Numbered from the stretch's first letter, positions 1 through 5,235 are shown. The stretch is 10,313 nucleotides of DNA from SIG440 sp045648175 (GCA_045648175.1 JAZRNN010000074.1:1-10313), one strand, 5' to 3'. Notes: generated from the sequence alone by a model not told the origin. Numbers and translations are program-made.

Positions 1-168
1 ACCCGGATTGTTGCTTAAGGTCGCTACAACTTCAAACTCTTCACCGGCCTTCGGCAGCACAGAGGGAGTTTGAATTTCGATTTTTGCCCCTTCATCCGCT
101 GCATTTACAGGCATAGCCAAAGTAAAAAGCATCGCAATTAACAGGCAAAAACACAAGCCTCTTTTCAC
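1..168 (-). CDS. Secreted protein, N-terminal part only (signal peptide plus start of a beta-sandwich-like domain)
   Basis: The gene starts with GTG at 168-166, seven bases after a GGAGG ribosome binding site at 176-180, and runs off the left edge after 56 codons. The product begins with a typical Sec signal peptide: basic residues K2 and R3, a hydrophobic core at about 5-19 (LCFCLLIAMLFTLAM), and a signal peptidase I site V-N-A at 21-23. No lipobox is seen. The mature part, rich in E, I and V with a G-E-E-F-x-V stretch and an SNNPG sequence, resembles the first strands of cohesin-like or bacterial Ig-like domains in clostridial surface proteins. That family call is a weak inference from about 30 residues; secretion is well supported. 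It has its own consensus promoter at 248-276, with a leader of about 70 bases. Confidence 0.75.
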   Translation of the reverse strand, partial: MKRGLCFCLLIAMLFTLAMPVNAADEGAKIEIQTPSVLPKAGEEFEVVATLSNNPG

Positions 169-247
169 AATTCCACCTCCTTTTTGTGTACCCGGTTGGG
201 TTTAGCAAGATTAAAAATCGCATACATATCCATTTAATCTTTCTAAT

Positions 248-276
248 ATTATAGCACTATCAGGGCGCAATGTCAA
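248..276 (-). promoter_or_regulatory. Consensus sigma-A promoter for the secreted-protein gene
   Basis: On the minus strand TTGACA (271-276) is followed after exactly 17 bases by TATAAT (248-253), a perfect match to the housekeeping consensus. Transcription should start near 241. The leader then contains AAGATTAAA paired with TTTAATCTT (233-241 with 207-215), a 9-bp AU-rich hairpin at the extreme 5' end of the transcript, which may stabilise the mRNA. Confidence 0.85.
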
Positions 277-541
277 TGTTATTATTATTAAATTTTATTG
301 GTTTTTTTGTTGGTTATGACTAAAATTATTGAAAAAATGCAAGTCACAGCCTTCAGGATGTTCTCTGTGATACCACCTCATCTGACTTTTGCTATACAAA
401 ACCGGAAACATGTCAAGAATTTCGGACTAATTATAGAGTGAATTTTTATTATACAAGTTTCCTCTATTACCTCTTATCCATTCTCCAGAAACGGCAATTT
501 TACCGAAGAATAAAGAGAGAAGAGCGAATAGTGAATAGCAC
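277..541. other. Noncoding gap with no gene recognised
   Basis: AT-rich spacer between the secreted-protein promoter and the tRNA terminator. I see no reading frame with a ribosome binding site and no known RNA. The only local structure of note is a 6-bp inverted repeat, TCACAG (344-349) with CTGTGA (365-370), whose 15-base loop makes it weak. Isolated -10-like ATTATA sequences occur, for example at 430-435, without a well-spaced -35 partner. Confidence 0.5.
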
Positions 542-584
542 AAAAAGAAACGACAACTTTCTTAAAAAATTGTCGTTTCTTTTT
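542..584 (-). terminator. Terminator after tRNA-Arg
   Basis: A perfect 15-bp inverted repeat, 542-556 with 570-584, with a 13-base loop. It abuts the encoded CCA end of the tRNA. On the minus strand the GAAACGACAA...TTGTCGTTTC core ends in TTTTT, as expected for intrinsic termination. The plus strand also ends in a T-tract, so it could work in both directions. Confidence 0.85.
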
Positions 585-660
585 GGTATGCCCGATGCGA
601 TTCGAACGCACGACCTTCAGAGTCGGAGTCTGACACTCTATCCAGCTGAGCTACGGGCAC
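584..660 (-). tRNA. tRNA-Arg (anticodon CCG)
   Basis: The 77-base minus-strand sequence folds into a full cloverleaf. The acceptor stem GTGCCCG pairs with CGGGCAT (a G-U at the first pair), then discriminator A and an encoded CCA at 584-586. The D stem is GCTC/GAGT, and the anticodon stem TCAGA/TCTGA encloses loop CTCCGAC. The T stem GTGCG/CGCAT encloses TTCGAAT. Anticodon CCG (624-626) reads the arginine codon CGG. No convincing promoter lies directly upstream: a -10-like TATACA at 674-679 would give a short leader but has no -35. It may therefore be co-transcribed with the 95-residue gene and released by RNase P. Confidence 0.96.
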
Positions 661-689
661 ATATATCGTGTTTTGTATAAAAGATTTTT

Positions 690-712
690 TAGGGGATGCT
701 TTGCATCCCCTA
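690..712. other. Strong hairpin between the 95-residue gene and tRNA-Arg
   Basis: TAGGGGATGC pairs with GCATCCCCTA, a 10-bp stem with a 3-base loop, beginning nine bases past the stop codon of the upstream gene. On the minus strand it is followed by AAAAAATCTTTT rather than a direct T-tract, so it is not a textbook intrinsic terminator. It may be a weak terminator, a 3' end stabiliser, or a processing boundary ahead of the tRNA. Confidence 0.55.
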
Positions 713-720
713 TAACTACA

Positions 721-1008
721 TTAAAAATTCTCTAAAGCGTCTTCAAGCCAGAAGAAACCAATGTCAAAGGCTTTATAAAGTCCGTCACGCTCTGCCTGCT
801 TGATAAGCATTGAATTGTTCTCAGAATTGGTGCGAAGCTCAATAACAACCTTTTTTGATATGTCTAAGTCCTCAAGTTTTTCTGTTTCAGTCACACGGAA
901 AACCACCATATACTTTTCACCCGGATTTCCGTAATAAATTTCGTTTCCTTTTCTGAGGAGCATTTTGCCCTTATAGGTTAAAACTTCTTCTTTTTTCTTA
1001 GCGGGCAT
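721..1008 (-). CDS. Conserved hypothetical protein, 95 residues
   Basis: The ATG at 1008-1006 follows an AAAGGGGGAAG ribosome binding site, and the stop is TAA at 723-721. The product is a small soluble, highly charged protein with a lysine-rich start (PAKKKEE), a segment LTYKGKMLLRKGNEIYYGNP (9-28), a probable beta-strand region (33-60) and an aromatic C-terminus (FDIGFFWLEDALENF). No signal peptide, membrane span or cysteine motif is present. From memory it resembles a short family of unknown function in Clostridia that also has an LTYKGK...IYYG start and a GLY-A-D-I-W-LE-AL end; I cannot name a Pfam entry. It has its own promoter (about 1070-1098) and sits directly upstream of tRNA-Arg(CCG), with which it may share a transcript. 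Confidence 0.8.
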   Translation of the reverse strand: MPAKKKEEVLTYKGKMLLRKGNEIYYGNPGEKYMVVFRVTETEKLEDLDISKKVVIELRTNSENNSMLIKQAERDGLYKAFDIGFFWLEDALENF

Positions 1009-1067
1009 TTAACTTCCCCCTTTCAATTATCTGTAAATTATTTTTCTGTTTTTCAACAGAAGAAGGT

Positions 1068-1098
1068 ATTATATATAATATAACAAAATTTACTTCAA
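1068..1098 (-). promoter_or_regulatory. Probable promoter of the 95-residue gene
   Basis: On the minus strand TTGAAG (1093-1098) is followed after 17 bases by TATATA (1070-1075), or after 19 by a perfect TATAAT (1068-1073), in a very AT-rich setting. This places the start about 50-60 bases ahead of the gene. It lies downstream of the terminator at 1154-1196, so the gene is separately transcribed from the unit before it. Confidence 0.6.
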
Positions 1099-1153
1099 AA
1101 AGCAATAGCGAATGTAGGAATTTTAAGAGTTTTTTTGGTCTTATCATTAATAA

Positions 1154-1196
1154 AAGCAAACAAAAAAGAAGAGCAGGCATCTGCCCGCTCTTCTTT
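1154..1196 (-). terminator. Strong intrinsic terminator ending the 1.2-1.7 kb noncoding unit
   Basis: AAAGAAGAGC (1165-1174) pairs with GCTCTTCTTT (1187-1196). One A-C mismatch separates this 10-bp stem from an upper GGC/GCC stem with a 4-base loop. On the minus strand the stem runs into TTTTTTGTTTG. No protein gene is recognised between it and the promoter at 1672-1700. Confidence 0.88.
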
Positions 1197-1665
1197 CGTT
1201 GAATTGATACTGATATGAATCTGTAATCAATCGCTGTATTTACACTTGCTGACGCAACTTTGTTTTCTACTTTAATCATAGCAGTTGTCTAATCAACTTG
1301 CATTTACGCAAGGTCTGATGCCCAACACAAAGCCGTATCAACGCAACACGTCATTCTTGGCTCGAATAAAAACGTTAATGCCGATACAAAACCATGGCCA
1401 CACTGCAGACAAGCACAAAATCCATCCCGCCAACTTTCGTCAGCAGGTGCCGAAAAGGAATCTGCAATTATCAACATCGGGTTGCAGCTTTGTTTTAACG
1501 TCGGTATTCTTGCATTAAGAAATCAATTTTGCGAACGGTACTTTATGTCGCGCCTCACACGCCTGCACCAATGCATAATGGTTTGTTGTTCTTAGTTTAC
1601 AGATACAAAACAGCACAAGACATCCCCTTCTTGTGCAAAAAGTGTATTCAGCAACTATGAAACAC
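1160..1665 (-). ncRNA. Candidate structured noncoding RNA, about 505 bases
   Basis: This is the stretch transcribed from the promoter at 1672-1700 to the terminator at 1154-1196. No frame in it has a credible start: the longest minus-strand frames begin upstream of the promoter or run through the terminator, and none has a ribosome binding site at proper distance. It is rich in local hairpins: 1642-1665 at the 5' end (7 bp with a bulge), 1613-1636 (GCACAAGA/TCTTGTGC, 8 bp), 1507-1521, 1462-1487 (CTGCAA/TTGCAG), 1297-1312 (CTTGC/GCAAG), 1284-1297 and 1203-1231 (ATTGAT/ATCAAT). I looked for marks of RNase P RNA, tmRNA, SRP RNA and 6S RNA and did not see them. It could be a large clostridial RNA class, or a decayed gene that kept its promoter. 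The transcription unit is well supported; the RNA's identity is not. Confidence 0.55.
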
Positions 1666-1671
1666 ATTATA

Positions 1672-1700
1672 AGTATATACCTAATTCTCTGTTTTGTCAA
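1672..1700 (-). promoter_or_regulatory. Strong sigma-A promoter of the candidate noncoding RNA
   Basis: On the minus strand TTGACA (1695-1700) is followed after 17 bases by TATACT (1672-1677), overlapped by a TATAAT shifted six bases downstream. The predicted start is near 1665. The promoter lies just past the rplL terminator, so it opens a new unit. Confidence 0.82.
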
Positions 1701-1740
1701 TACATAAATCAAATTTTACACATTTGTATCAGCAAAACAC

Positions 1741-1771
1741 AAAAAGACCGTCAGCGAGTGACGGTCTTTTT
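1741..1771 (-). terminator. Terminator of the rplJ-rplL operon
   Basis: AAAAAGACCGTCA (1741-1753) pairs perfectly with TGACGGTCTTTTT (1759-1771), a 13-bp stem with a 5-base loop, about 25 bases past the rplL stop. It ends in a T-tract on either strand. It closes the operon where rpoB would normally follow. Confidence 0.92.
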
Positions 1772-1796
1772 CGGTATCTGCTATTGCAGAGATTAA

Positions 1797-2171
1797 TTAC
1801 TTAAGTTCTACAGTTGCGCCAACTTCTTCGAGCTGAGCCTTGAACTTTTCAGCATCATCCTTAGAAACAGCTTCCTTAAGAGTTGTGGGAGCACCATCAA
1901 CAGCAGCCTTTGCTTCAGCAAGACCAAGACCTGTGATTTCACGAACAGCCTTGATTACCTTAATCTTTTCAGCACCAGCAGCAGCAAGAACTACGTCGAA
2001 TTCTGTCTTTTCTGCACCAGCAGCTGCGCCATCAGCAGCACCTGCACCTGCAACCATAACGGGAGCAGCAGCGCTTACGCCAAACTCTTCTTCAAGAGCC
2101 TTTACGAGATCGTTAATTTCTACGAGTGTAAGTGTTTTGATATCTTCAATCATTTTTGCTATATCAGCCAT
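1797..2171 (-). CDS. rplL: 50S ribosomal protein L7/L12
   Basis: This 124-residue protein forms the mobile stalk of the large subunit, binding L10 as dimers and recruiting translation factors such as EF-Tu, EF-G and IF2. The architecture is standard: an N-terminal dimerisation and L10-binding helical domain (1-30), an Ala/Gly hinge (about 33-53), and a C-terminal factor-binding domain (54-124) with EKIKVIKAVREITGLGLAEAK at 68-88. The chosen start is the ATG at 2171-2169, nine bases after GGAGG. A frame continuing upstream to 2216 would add 15 residues foreign to the family. The 72-base gap after rplJ contains a small hairpin (2202-2220), fitting separate efficient initiation, since L7/L12 is needed in several copies per ribosome. 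Confidence 0.98.
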   Translation of the reverse strand: MADIAKMIEDIKTLTLVEINDLVKALEEEFGVSAAAPVMVAGAGAADGAAAGAEKTEFDVVLAAAGAEKIKVIKAVREITGLGLAEAKAAVDGAPTTLKEAVSKDDAEKFKAQLEEVGATVELK

Positions 2172-2243
2172 TTTTATTATCCTCCATAATAAATAATATT
2201 TCGGGGTTTTATGCAACCCGATAGTTTAATTTTACAATTTGAA

Positions 2244-2747
2244 TTACTCGGCGCTTTCCATATTCTTTGCGATAGCGTCCAGAGTTCTTACGAGGCTTCC
2301 GATAGGTGCCTGCAAGCTGCCCATCATCTTTGAAATAAGTGTTTCCTTGTTGGGGATGCTTGCGTAAACCTTAACCTCGTTTGCGTCGATTACCTTGCCG
2401 TCAACAAAACCTGCTTTGATTTCAAGCTGTTCGTTTGCTTTTGCAAATTCTACCAAAACTTTTGCAGGAGCAACAACGTCTGTGCTGCTTGTAGCAAGAG
2501 CTGTAGGTCCGTGAAGAATGGGGTCAAGGCCTTCTAAGCCAACCTCGTTTGCAGCAAAGCGAGTAAGAGTGTTCTTTACGATTGTGTATTCAACACCTGC
2601 TTCTCTGAGCTTTGCACGGAGCTCTGTATCCTGAGCAACAGTAAGACCACGATAGTCAGCGATAACGCCTGCCTGTGCTTCCTTCAATCTTTCAACCAAA
2701 TTTGCAACTGCGGCCTTTTTACTCTCTAAAACTTTTTCACTTGGCAT
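2244..2747 (-). CDS. rplJ: 50S ribosomal protein L10
   Basis: This 167-residue protein is the stalk base: it binds 23S rRNA beside L11 through its N-terminal domain and carries L7/L12 dimers on its C-terminal helix. The N-terminal region shows the family pattern ADYRGLTV at 30-37, the LRAKLREAGVEYTIVKNTL segment follows, and the C-terminal helix region ends in LVRTLDAIAK. The ATG follows AAAGGAGG at good spacing. The length is normal. It is the first gene of a two-gene operon with rplL, preceded by an L10 leader and attenuator, so it is expected to repress its own transcript when the L10-L12 complex is in excess. Confidence 0.98.
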   Translation of the reverse strand: MPSEKVLESKKAAVANLVERLKEAQAGVIADYRGLTVAQDTELRAKLREAGVEYTIVKNTLTRFAANEVGLEGLDPILHGPTALATSSTDVVAPAKVLVEFAKANEQLEIKAGFVDGKVIDANEVKVYASIPNKETLISKMMGSLQAPIGSLVRTLDAIAKNMESAE

Positions 2748-2789
2748 AATTGAGTTTCCTCCTTTCGAAAATTAACTGCTGAATTCAAA

Positions 2790-2823
2790 ATAAATAACCC
2801 TCGCAGACGTGCGCGAGGGTTAT
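2790..2823 (-). terminator. Attenuator hairpin in the rplJ leader
   Basis: ATAACCCTCGC (2794-2804) pairs with GCGAGGGTTAT (2813-2823), an 11-bp stem with an 8-base loop, followed on the minus strand by TTATTTTG. It sits between the L10-binding region and the rplJ ribosome binding site. Its 3' arm and loop carry GTCTGCG (2802-2808), the exact complement of CGCAGAC at 2900-2906, giving a 7-bp alternative pairing that would break this stem. Confidence 0.85.
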
Positions 2824-2912
2824 AGTACGTAAACAACAAACCAGAATTTGTAATTTCGTAAAGTCCTCGGCAGGAATTATGGCGGGATGGCCACCTGCTG
2901 TCTGCGGAATCT
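2824..2912 (-). promoter_or_regulatory. L10 leader (autoregulatory RNA for rplJ-rplL)
   Basis: The minus strand holds the features of the known L10 leader: GCAGGTGGC at the 5' side, a TGGC/GCCA hairpin, an unpaired TAATT, then CCTGCCGAGG. GCAGG pairs with CCTGC, giving the interrupted helix that the L10(L12) complex binds as a mimic of its 23S rRNA site. In Firmicutes this element controls a downstream terminator, and one is present (2790-2823). Binding would stabilise the leader fold and leave the terminator free to form; without protein, the CGCAGAC-GTCTGCG pairing could act as antiterminator. The fold is read directly; the switching is inferred. Confidence 0.88.
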
Positions 2913-2929
2913 ATTTCATTAACTATAAT

Positions 2930-2958
2930 AGTTTAACACATAAAATATTATATGTCAA
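2930..2958 (-). promoter_or_regulatory. Promoter of rplJ-rplL
   Basis: TTGACA (2953-2958), a 17-base spacer, then TAAACT (2930-2935) preceded by TG at the extended -10 position. Transcription would start near 2923, just ahead of the L10 leader. The -35 box is 15 bases past the rplA stop codon. So rplJ-rplL is a separate unit here, although it follows rplK-rplA. Confidence 0.8.
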
Positions 2959-2973
2959 TAGTAATTTCAAAAA

Positions 2974-3669
2974 TTATGCATCAATTTTGCTTGAGTTAAT
3001 CTTGATGCCGGGGCCCATTGTAGATGCAACGGTAACTGACTTAAGGTACTGACCCTTAGCAGCTGATGGCTTTGCCTTAACAATTGCACCCATAAGAGCG
3101 TTAAAGTTTTCAACAAGCTTGTCTTTTCCGAAAGACGCCTTGCCCAAAGGACAATGGATGATGTTTGTCTTATCAAGACGGTATTCAATCTTACCTGACT
3201 TAATGTCAGCTACCGCACGTGTAACGTCGGGAGTAACGGTGCCAGCCTTGGGACTTGGCATAAGACCCTTAGGACCAAGAACCTTACCGATTCTACCAAC
3301 AACGCCCATCATATCGGGAGTTGCAACAACAACATCAAAATCAAACCAGTTTTCTGTCTGGATTTTCTGAACCAAGTCTTCAGCACCAACATAGTCAGCA
3401 CCTGCAGCCTTTGCTTCGTCAGCTTTGCCTTCGCGAGCAAAAACAAGAACCTTAACATCTTTACCTGTTCCGTTGGGGAGAACTACCGCACCTCTAACCT
3501 GCTGGTCAGCGTGACGTGAGTCAACACCCAGCTTAACGTGTATCTCAACAGTTTCGTCAAACTTTGCTTTAGCTGTCTGGCAAACCAGTTCCAAAGCGTC
3601 GGCAGCATCATAGTACTTGCCTTTTTCAATAAGCTTAACGCTGTCTTGATATTTCTTACCTTTCTTCAT
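2974..3669 (-). CDS. rplA: 50S ribosomal protein L1
   Basis: This 231-residue protein forms the L1 stalk, which helps release E-site tRNA, and in well-studied bacteria represses its own operon by binding an mRNA copy of its 23S rRNA site. The sequence is full length and shows the family pattern: MKKGKKYQDS at the start, then RGAVVLPNGTGKDVKVLVFA, GKVLGPKGLMPSPKAGTVT, and TMGPGIKINSSKI near the end. Two domains are expected, the inner N/C-terminal one and an inserted one at roughly 68-160. The ATG at 3669-3667 follows AGGAGG by 10 bases. An out-of-frame ATG seven bases earlier stops almost at once. The leader carries an L1-site-like fold (3689-3726). Confidence 0.98.
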   Translation of the reverse strand: MKKGKKYQDSVKLIEKGKYYDAADALELVCQTAKAKFDETVEIHVKLGVDSRHADQQVRGAVVLPNGTGKDVKVLVFAREGKADEAKAAGADYVGAEDLVQKIQTENWFDFDVVVATPDMMGVVGRIGKVLGPKGLMPSPKAGTVTPDVTRAVADIKSGKIEYRLDKTNIIHCPLGKASFGKDKLVENFNALMGAIVKAKPSAAKGQYLKSVTVASTMGPGIKINSSKIDA

Positions 3670-3688
3670 TTATTCATTTCCTCCTAAT

Positions 3689-3726
3689 GTGGTTCAGCAG
3701 AATACCTCTTTTTGTATTCCTCCCAC
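3689..3726 (-). promoter_or_regulatory. Putative L1-binding site in the rplA leader
   Basis: On the minus strand GTGG (3726-3723) pairs with CCAC (3692-3689). Above it an asymmetric internal loop has GAG on one side and TGCTGAA on the other. An upper 6-bp helix GAATAC/GTATTC (3719-3714 with 3705-3700) closes an 8-base loop. The plan GTGG-GAG-helix-loop-CCAC is the same as in the rplK leader (4206-4246) and resembles the 23S rRNA L1 site. It lies directly before the rplA ribosome binding site, so L1 bound here could block its own translation. Structure is seen; L1 binding is inferred. Confidence 0.6.
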
Positions 3727-3753
3727 TAATTTCGATTGACTAATTTGATAAAA

Positions 3754-4179
3754 CTAGTCTTCTACGGTAACGCCCATAGATCTTGCAGTGCCCGCAATCA
3801 TTGACATTGCAGCTTCAACTGATGCTGCGTTAAGGTCGGGCATCTTCTGCTCTGCAATTGCCTGAAGGTCAGCCTTTGAAAGCTGAGCAACCTTTGTCTT
3901 GTTCGGAACGCCACTACCGCTCTGAATTTTGCAAGCCTTCTTAATAAGAACTGCAGCCGGCGGAGTTTTTGTAATGAACGAGAAAGATCTGTCCTGGTAA
4001 ACAGTAATAACAACAGGGATAACAAGACCTGCGTCCTTTGCTGTTTTTTCGTTGAACTGCTTACAGAAGTCCATAATGTTTACACCATGCTGACCAAGTG
4101 CGGGACCAACCGGAGGAGCCGGTGTAGCCTTGCCTGCCTCAATCTGTAATTTGATGTAACCTGTAATTTTTTGCGCCAT
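3754..4179 (-). CDS. rplK: 50S ribosomal protein L11
   Basis: This 141-residue protein binds the GTPase-associated region of 23S rRNA with L10 and is where thiopeptides such as thiostrepton act; it is also needed for stringent-response sensing. The N-terminal domain has the proline-rich GKATPAPPVGPALGQHGVNI (16-35) with the drug-contact prolines. The C-terminal RNA-binding domain (about 73-141) contains the KTPPAAVLIKKA and GSGVPNK segments. The length equals the usual 141. The ATG follows AAAGGGAGGTG. It is followed by rplA after 84 bases, the pairing expected for an L11-L1 operon, and preceded by a structured 122-base leader. Confidence 0.98.
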   Translation of the reverse strand: MAQKITGYIKLQIEAGKATPAPPVGPALGQHGVNIMDFCKQFNEKTAKDAGLVIPVVITVYQDRSFSFITKTPPAAVLIKKACKIQSGSGVPNKTKVAQLSKADLQAIAEQKMPDLNAASVEAAMSMIAGTARSMGVTVED

Positions 4180-4205
4180 TCTAATGACACCTCCCTTTCA
4201 CAAAC

Positions 4206-4291
4206 GTGGTAATATCGGGAACGGAGCTTTTCTCCGCCCCTCCCACCTATCCGCATCGCGGATATATATAAACGGCATTTTGCCGTGTGGG
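4206..4291 (-). promoter_or_regulatory. rplK leader with a 23S rRNA-like L1-binding site
   Basis: The minus strand contains GGATAGGTGGGAGG (4254-4239), which matches from memory the stretch of bacterial 23S rRNA at helices 75-76 where L1 binds. It pairs in the same style: GTGG (4246-4243) with CCAC (4209-4206), an internal loop of GA against CGATATTA, and an upper helix built on CGGAG/CTCCG (4236-4232 with 4226-4222). Upstream are two more hairpins, ACGGCA/TGCCGT (4286-4272) and TATCCGC/GCGGATA (about 4265-4249). L1 repression of the L11-L1 operon through such a mimic is established in E. coli and archaea. Here the site lies about 25 bases before the rplK ribosome binding site, fitting translational repression. 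Confidence 0.72.
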
Positions 4292-4301
4292 AAACTAATT
4301 T

Positions 4302-4823
4302 CTAGCTTAATGCTTCTACCTGATTGAACTCAAGTTCAACATCGGTATCTCTGCCGAACATTGAAATTTTGGCTTTGATTTTCTGTTTGTCCATAACAAT
4401 GGCGGTTATCACGCCGACAAAGCCTTCAAGCGGCCCATATTTAACACGGATATTGTCACCAACGTCAAAACCAACAGTAATTGTTTTCTTTTCAAGGCCG
4501 ATGGCAGCAATTTCCTCATCGGTAAGGGGAACAGGCTTAGAGCCCGGCCCTACAAAGCCCGTAACACCGCGGCAGTTGCGAACAACATACCAGCTTTCGT
4601 CGGTCATAATCATTTTTATAATGACATAACCTGGGAAAACCTTGCGCATAACAGTCTTCTTTTTGTCGTCTTTAATCTCAACAACTTCTTCCATGGGAAC
4701 GCTGATTTCCTGTATTACGTCTTGCATATTACGATTTTCAATGGTTTTTTCGATATCGGCTTTTACCTTGTTTTCATAACCCGAGTAGGTGTGAGCAACA
4801 TACCATTTTGCCTCTTTAGACAT
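4302..4823 (-). CDS. nusG: Transcription elongation and termination factor NusG
   Basis: This 173-residue protein binds the RNA polymerase clamp and modulates pausing and termination, and can link polymerase to the leading ribosome. The NGN domain spans about 5-110, with WYVAHTYSGYENKV at 7-20 and the characteristic FPGYV at 63-67. The KOW domain is at 121-155 (VGDNIRVKYGPLEGFVGVIT, then MDKQKIKAKISMFGR). It lies in the usual secE-nusG-rplK order, 28 bases after secE. An in-frame stop directly upstream fixes the ATG at 4823-4821. The best ribosome binding site, AAAGGAG, is 13 bases away, longer than normal, suggesting reduced initiation. Confidence 0.98.
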   Translation of the reverse strand: MSKEAKWYVAHTYSGYENKVKADIEKTIENRNMQDVIQEISVPMEEVVEIKDDKKKTVMRKVFPGYVIIKMIMTDESWYVVRNCRGVTGFVGPGSKPVPLTDEEIAAIGLEKKTITVGFDVGDNIRVKYGPLEGFVGVITAIVMDKQKIKAKISMFGRDTDVELEFNQVEALS

Positions 4824-4851
4824 AACTTACGTAACGCTCCTTTCACTCTCG

Positions 4852-5058
4852 TTATCTGTTGATTAATGCTGCCATTCCCAAACCGAACAGCCAGTCTAAA
4901 ATCCAGATTATTACACCGATAATCAAAACGAAAATAAGCACAATCAAAGTGTTGGTTTTTATCTTTTTAAACGAAGGCCATACCACTCTTTTGAGTTCTG
5001 CCTTCATATCAATAAACCAATCCTTGATTCTTGCGAATACATTTGGTTTCTTTTCCAT
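4852..5058 (-). CDS. secE: Preprotein translocase subunit SecE
   Basis: This 68-residue single-span membrane protein is the clamp subunit of the SecYEG channel. It has the short Firmicute form: a charged amphipathic region (1-25) followed by the conserved AELKRVVWPS (20-29) at the membrane surface, then one transmembrane helix at about 38-60 (TLIVLIFVLIIGVIIWILDWLF). The ATG follows AGAGGT, a moderate ribosome binding site. It lies between rpmG (27 bases upstream) and nusG, the standard bacterial arrangement. Confidence 0.97.
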   Translation of the reverse strand: MEKKPNVFARIKDWFIDMKAELKRVVWPSFKKIKTNTLIVLIFVLIIGVIIWILDWLFGLGMAALINR

Positions 5059-5085
5059 TTCAATTTACCTCTTACTTTCGTAAAA

Positions 5086-5235
5086 TTACTTTGTTTCCTT
5101 ATGCAGTGTGTGCTTTTTGCAGAATCTGCAGTACTTGTTCATCTCAAGTCTGTCAGGATCGTTCTTCTTGTTCTTCATTGTGTCATAGTTTCTCTGCTTA
5201 CATTCTGTGCAAGCCAATGTGATTTTTACTCTCAT
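5086..5235 (-). CDS. rpmG: 50S ribosomal protein L33, zinc-binding form
   Basis: This 49-residue protein starts MRVKITLACTECKQRNY and has four cysteines, C9, C12, C36 and C39, in two CxxC pairs. It is therefore the zinc-ribbon (C+) form of L33, which sits near the E site of the large subunit. The ATG at 5235-5233 follows AAAGGGTG by a few bases. A longer frame starting at 5274 would add 13 residues not found in the family. It is the first gene of rpmG-secE-nusG, as is common in Firmicutes. Organisms often also carry a cysteine-free L33 used under zinc shortage; none is in this window. Confidence 0.96.
   Translation of the reverse strand: MRVKITLACTECKQRNYDTMKNKKNDPDRLEMNKYCRFCKKHTLHKETK

Noticed and set aside
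341..387. T-box-like look on the minus strand (GAGGTGGTA followed by a hairpin and a T-tract)
   Set aside because: The full T-box consensus is not met, there is no specifier domain, no amino acid gene follows, and a separate strong promoter stands between it and the next gene.
438..680. Plus-strand 80-codon frame over the tRNA region
   Set aside because: It is a shadow of the terminator and of the reverse strand of tRNA-Arg.
998..1279. Minus-strand reading frame of 93 codons
   Set aside because: It reads straight through the terminator at 1154-1196, overlaps the promoter of the next gene, and has no ribosome binding site.
1382..1432. Short minus-strand frame beginning MDFVLVCSV (16 residues) inside the candidate RNA, considered as a small membrane toxin or leader peptide
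   Set aside because: The GGCGGG before its ATG is too close to serve as a ribosome binding site and nothing else supports it.
1285..1518. Plus-strand reading frame of 77 codons
   Set aside because: It starts with TTG without a ribosome binding site, is antisense to the candidate RNA, and has no recognisable domain or promoter.
1515..1712. Minus-strand reading frame of 65 codons
   Set aside because: Its start lies upstream of the -35 box of the promoter at 1672-1700, so the transcript does not contain its start.
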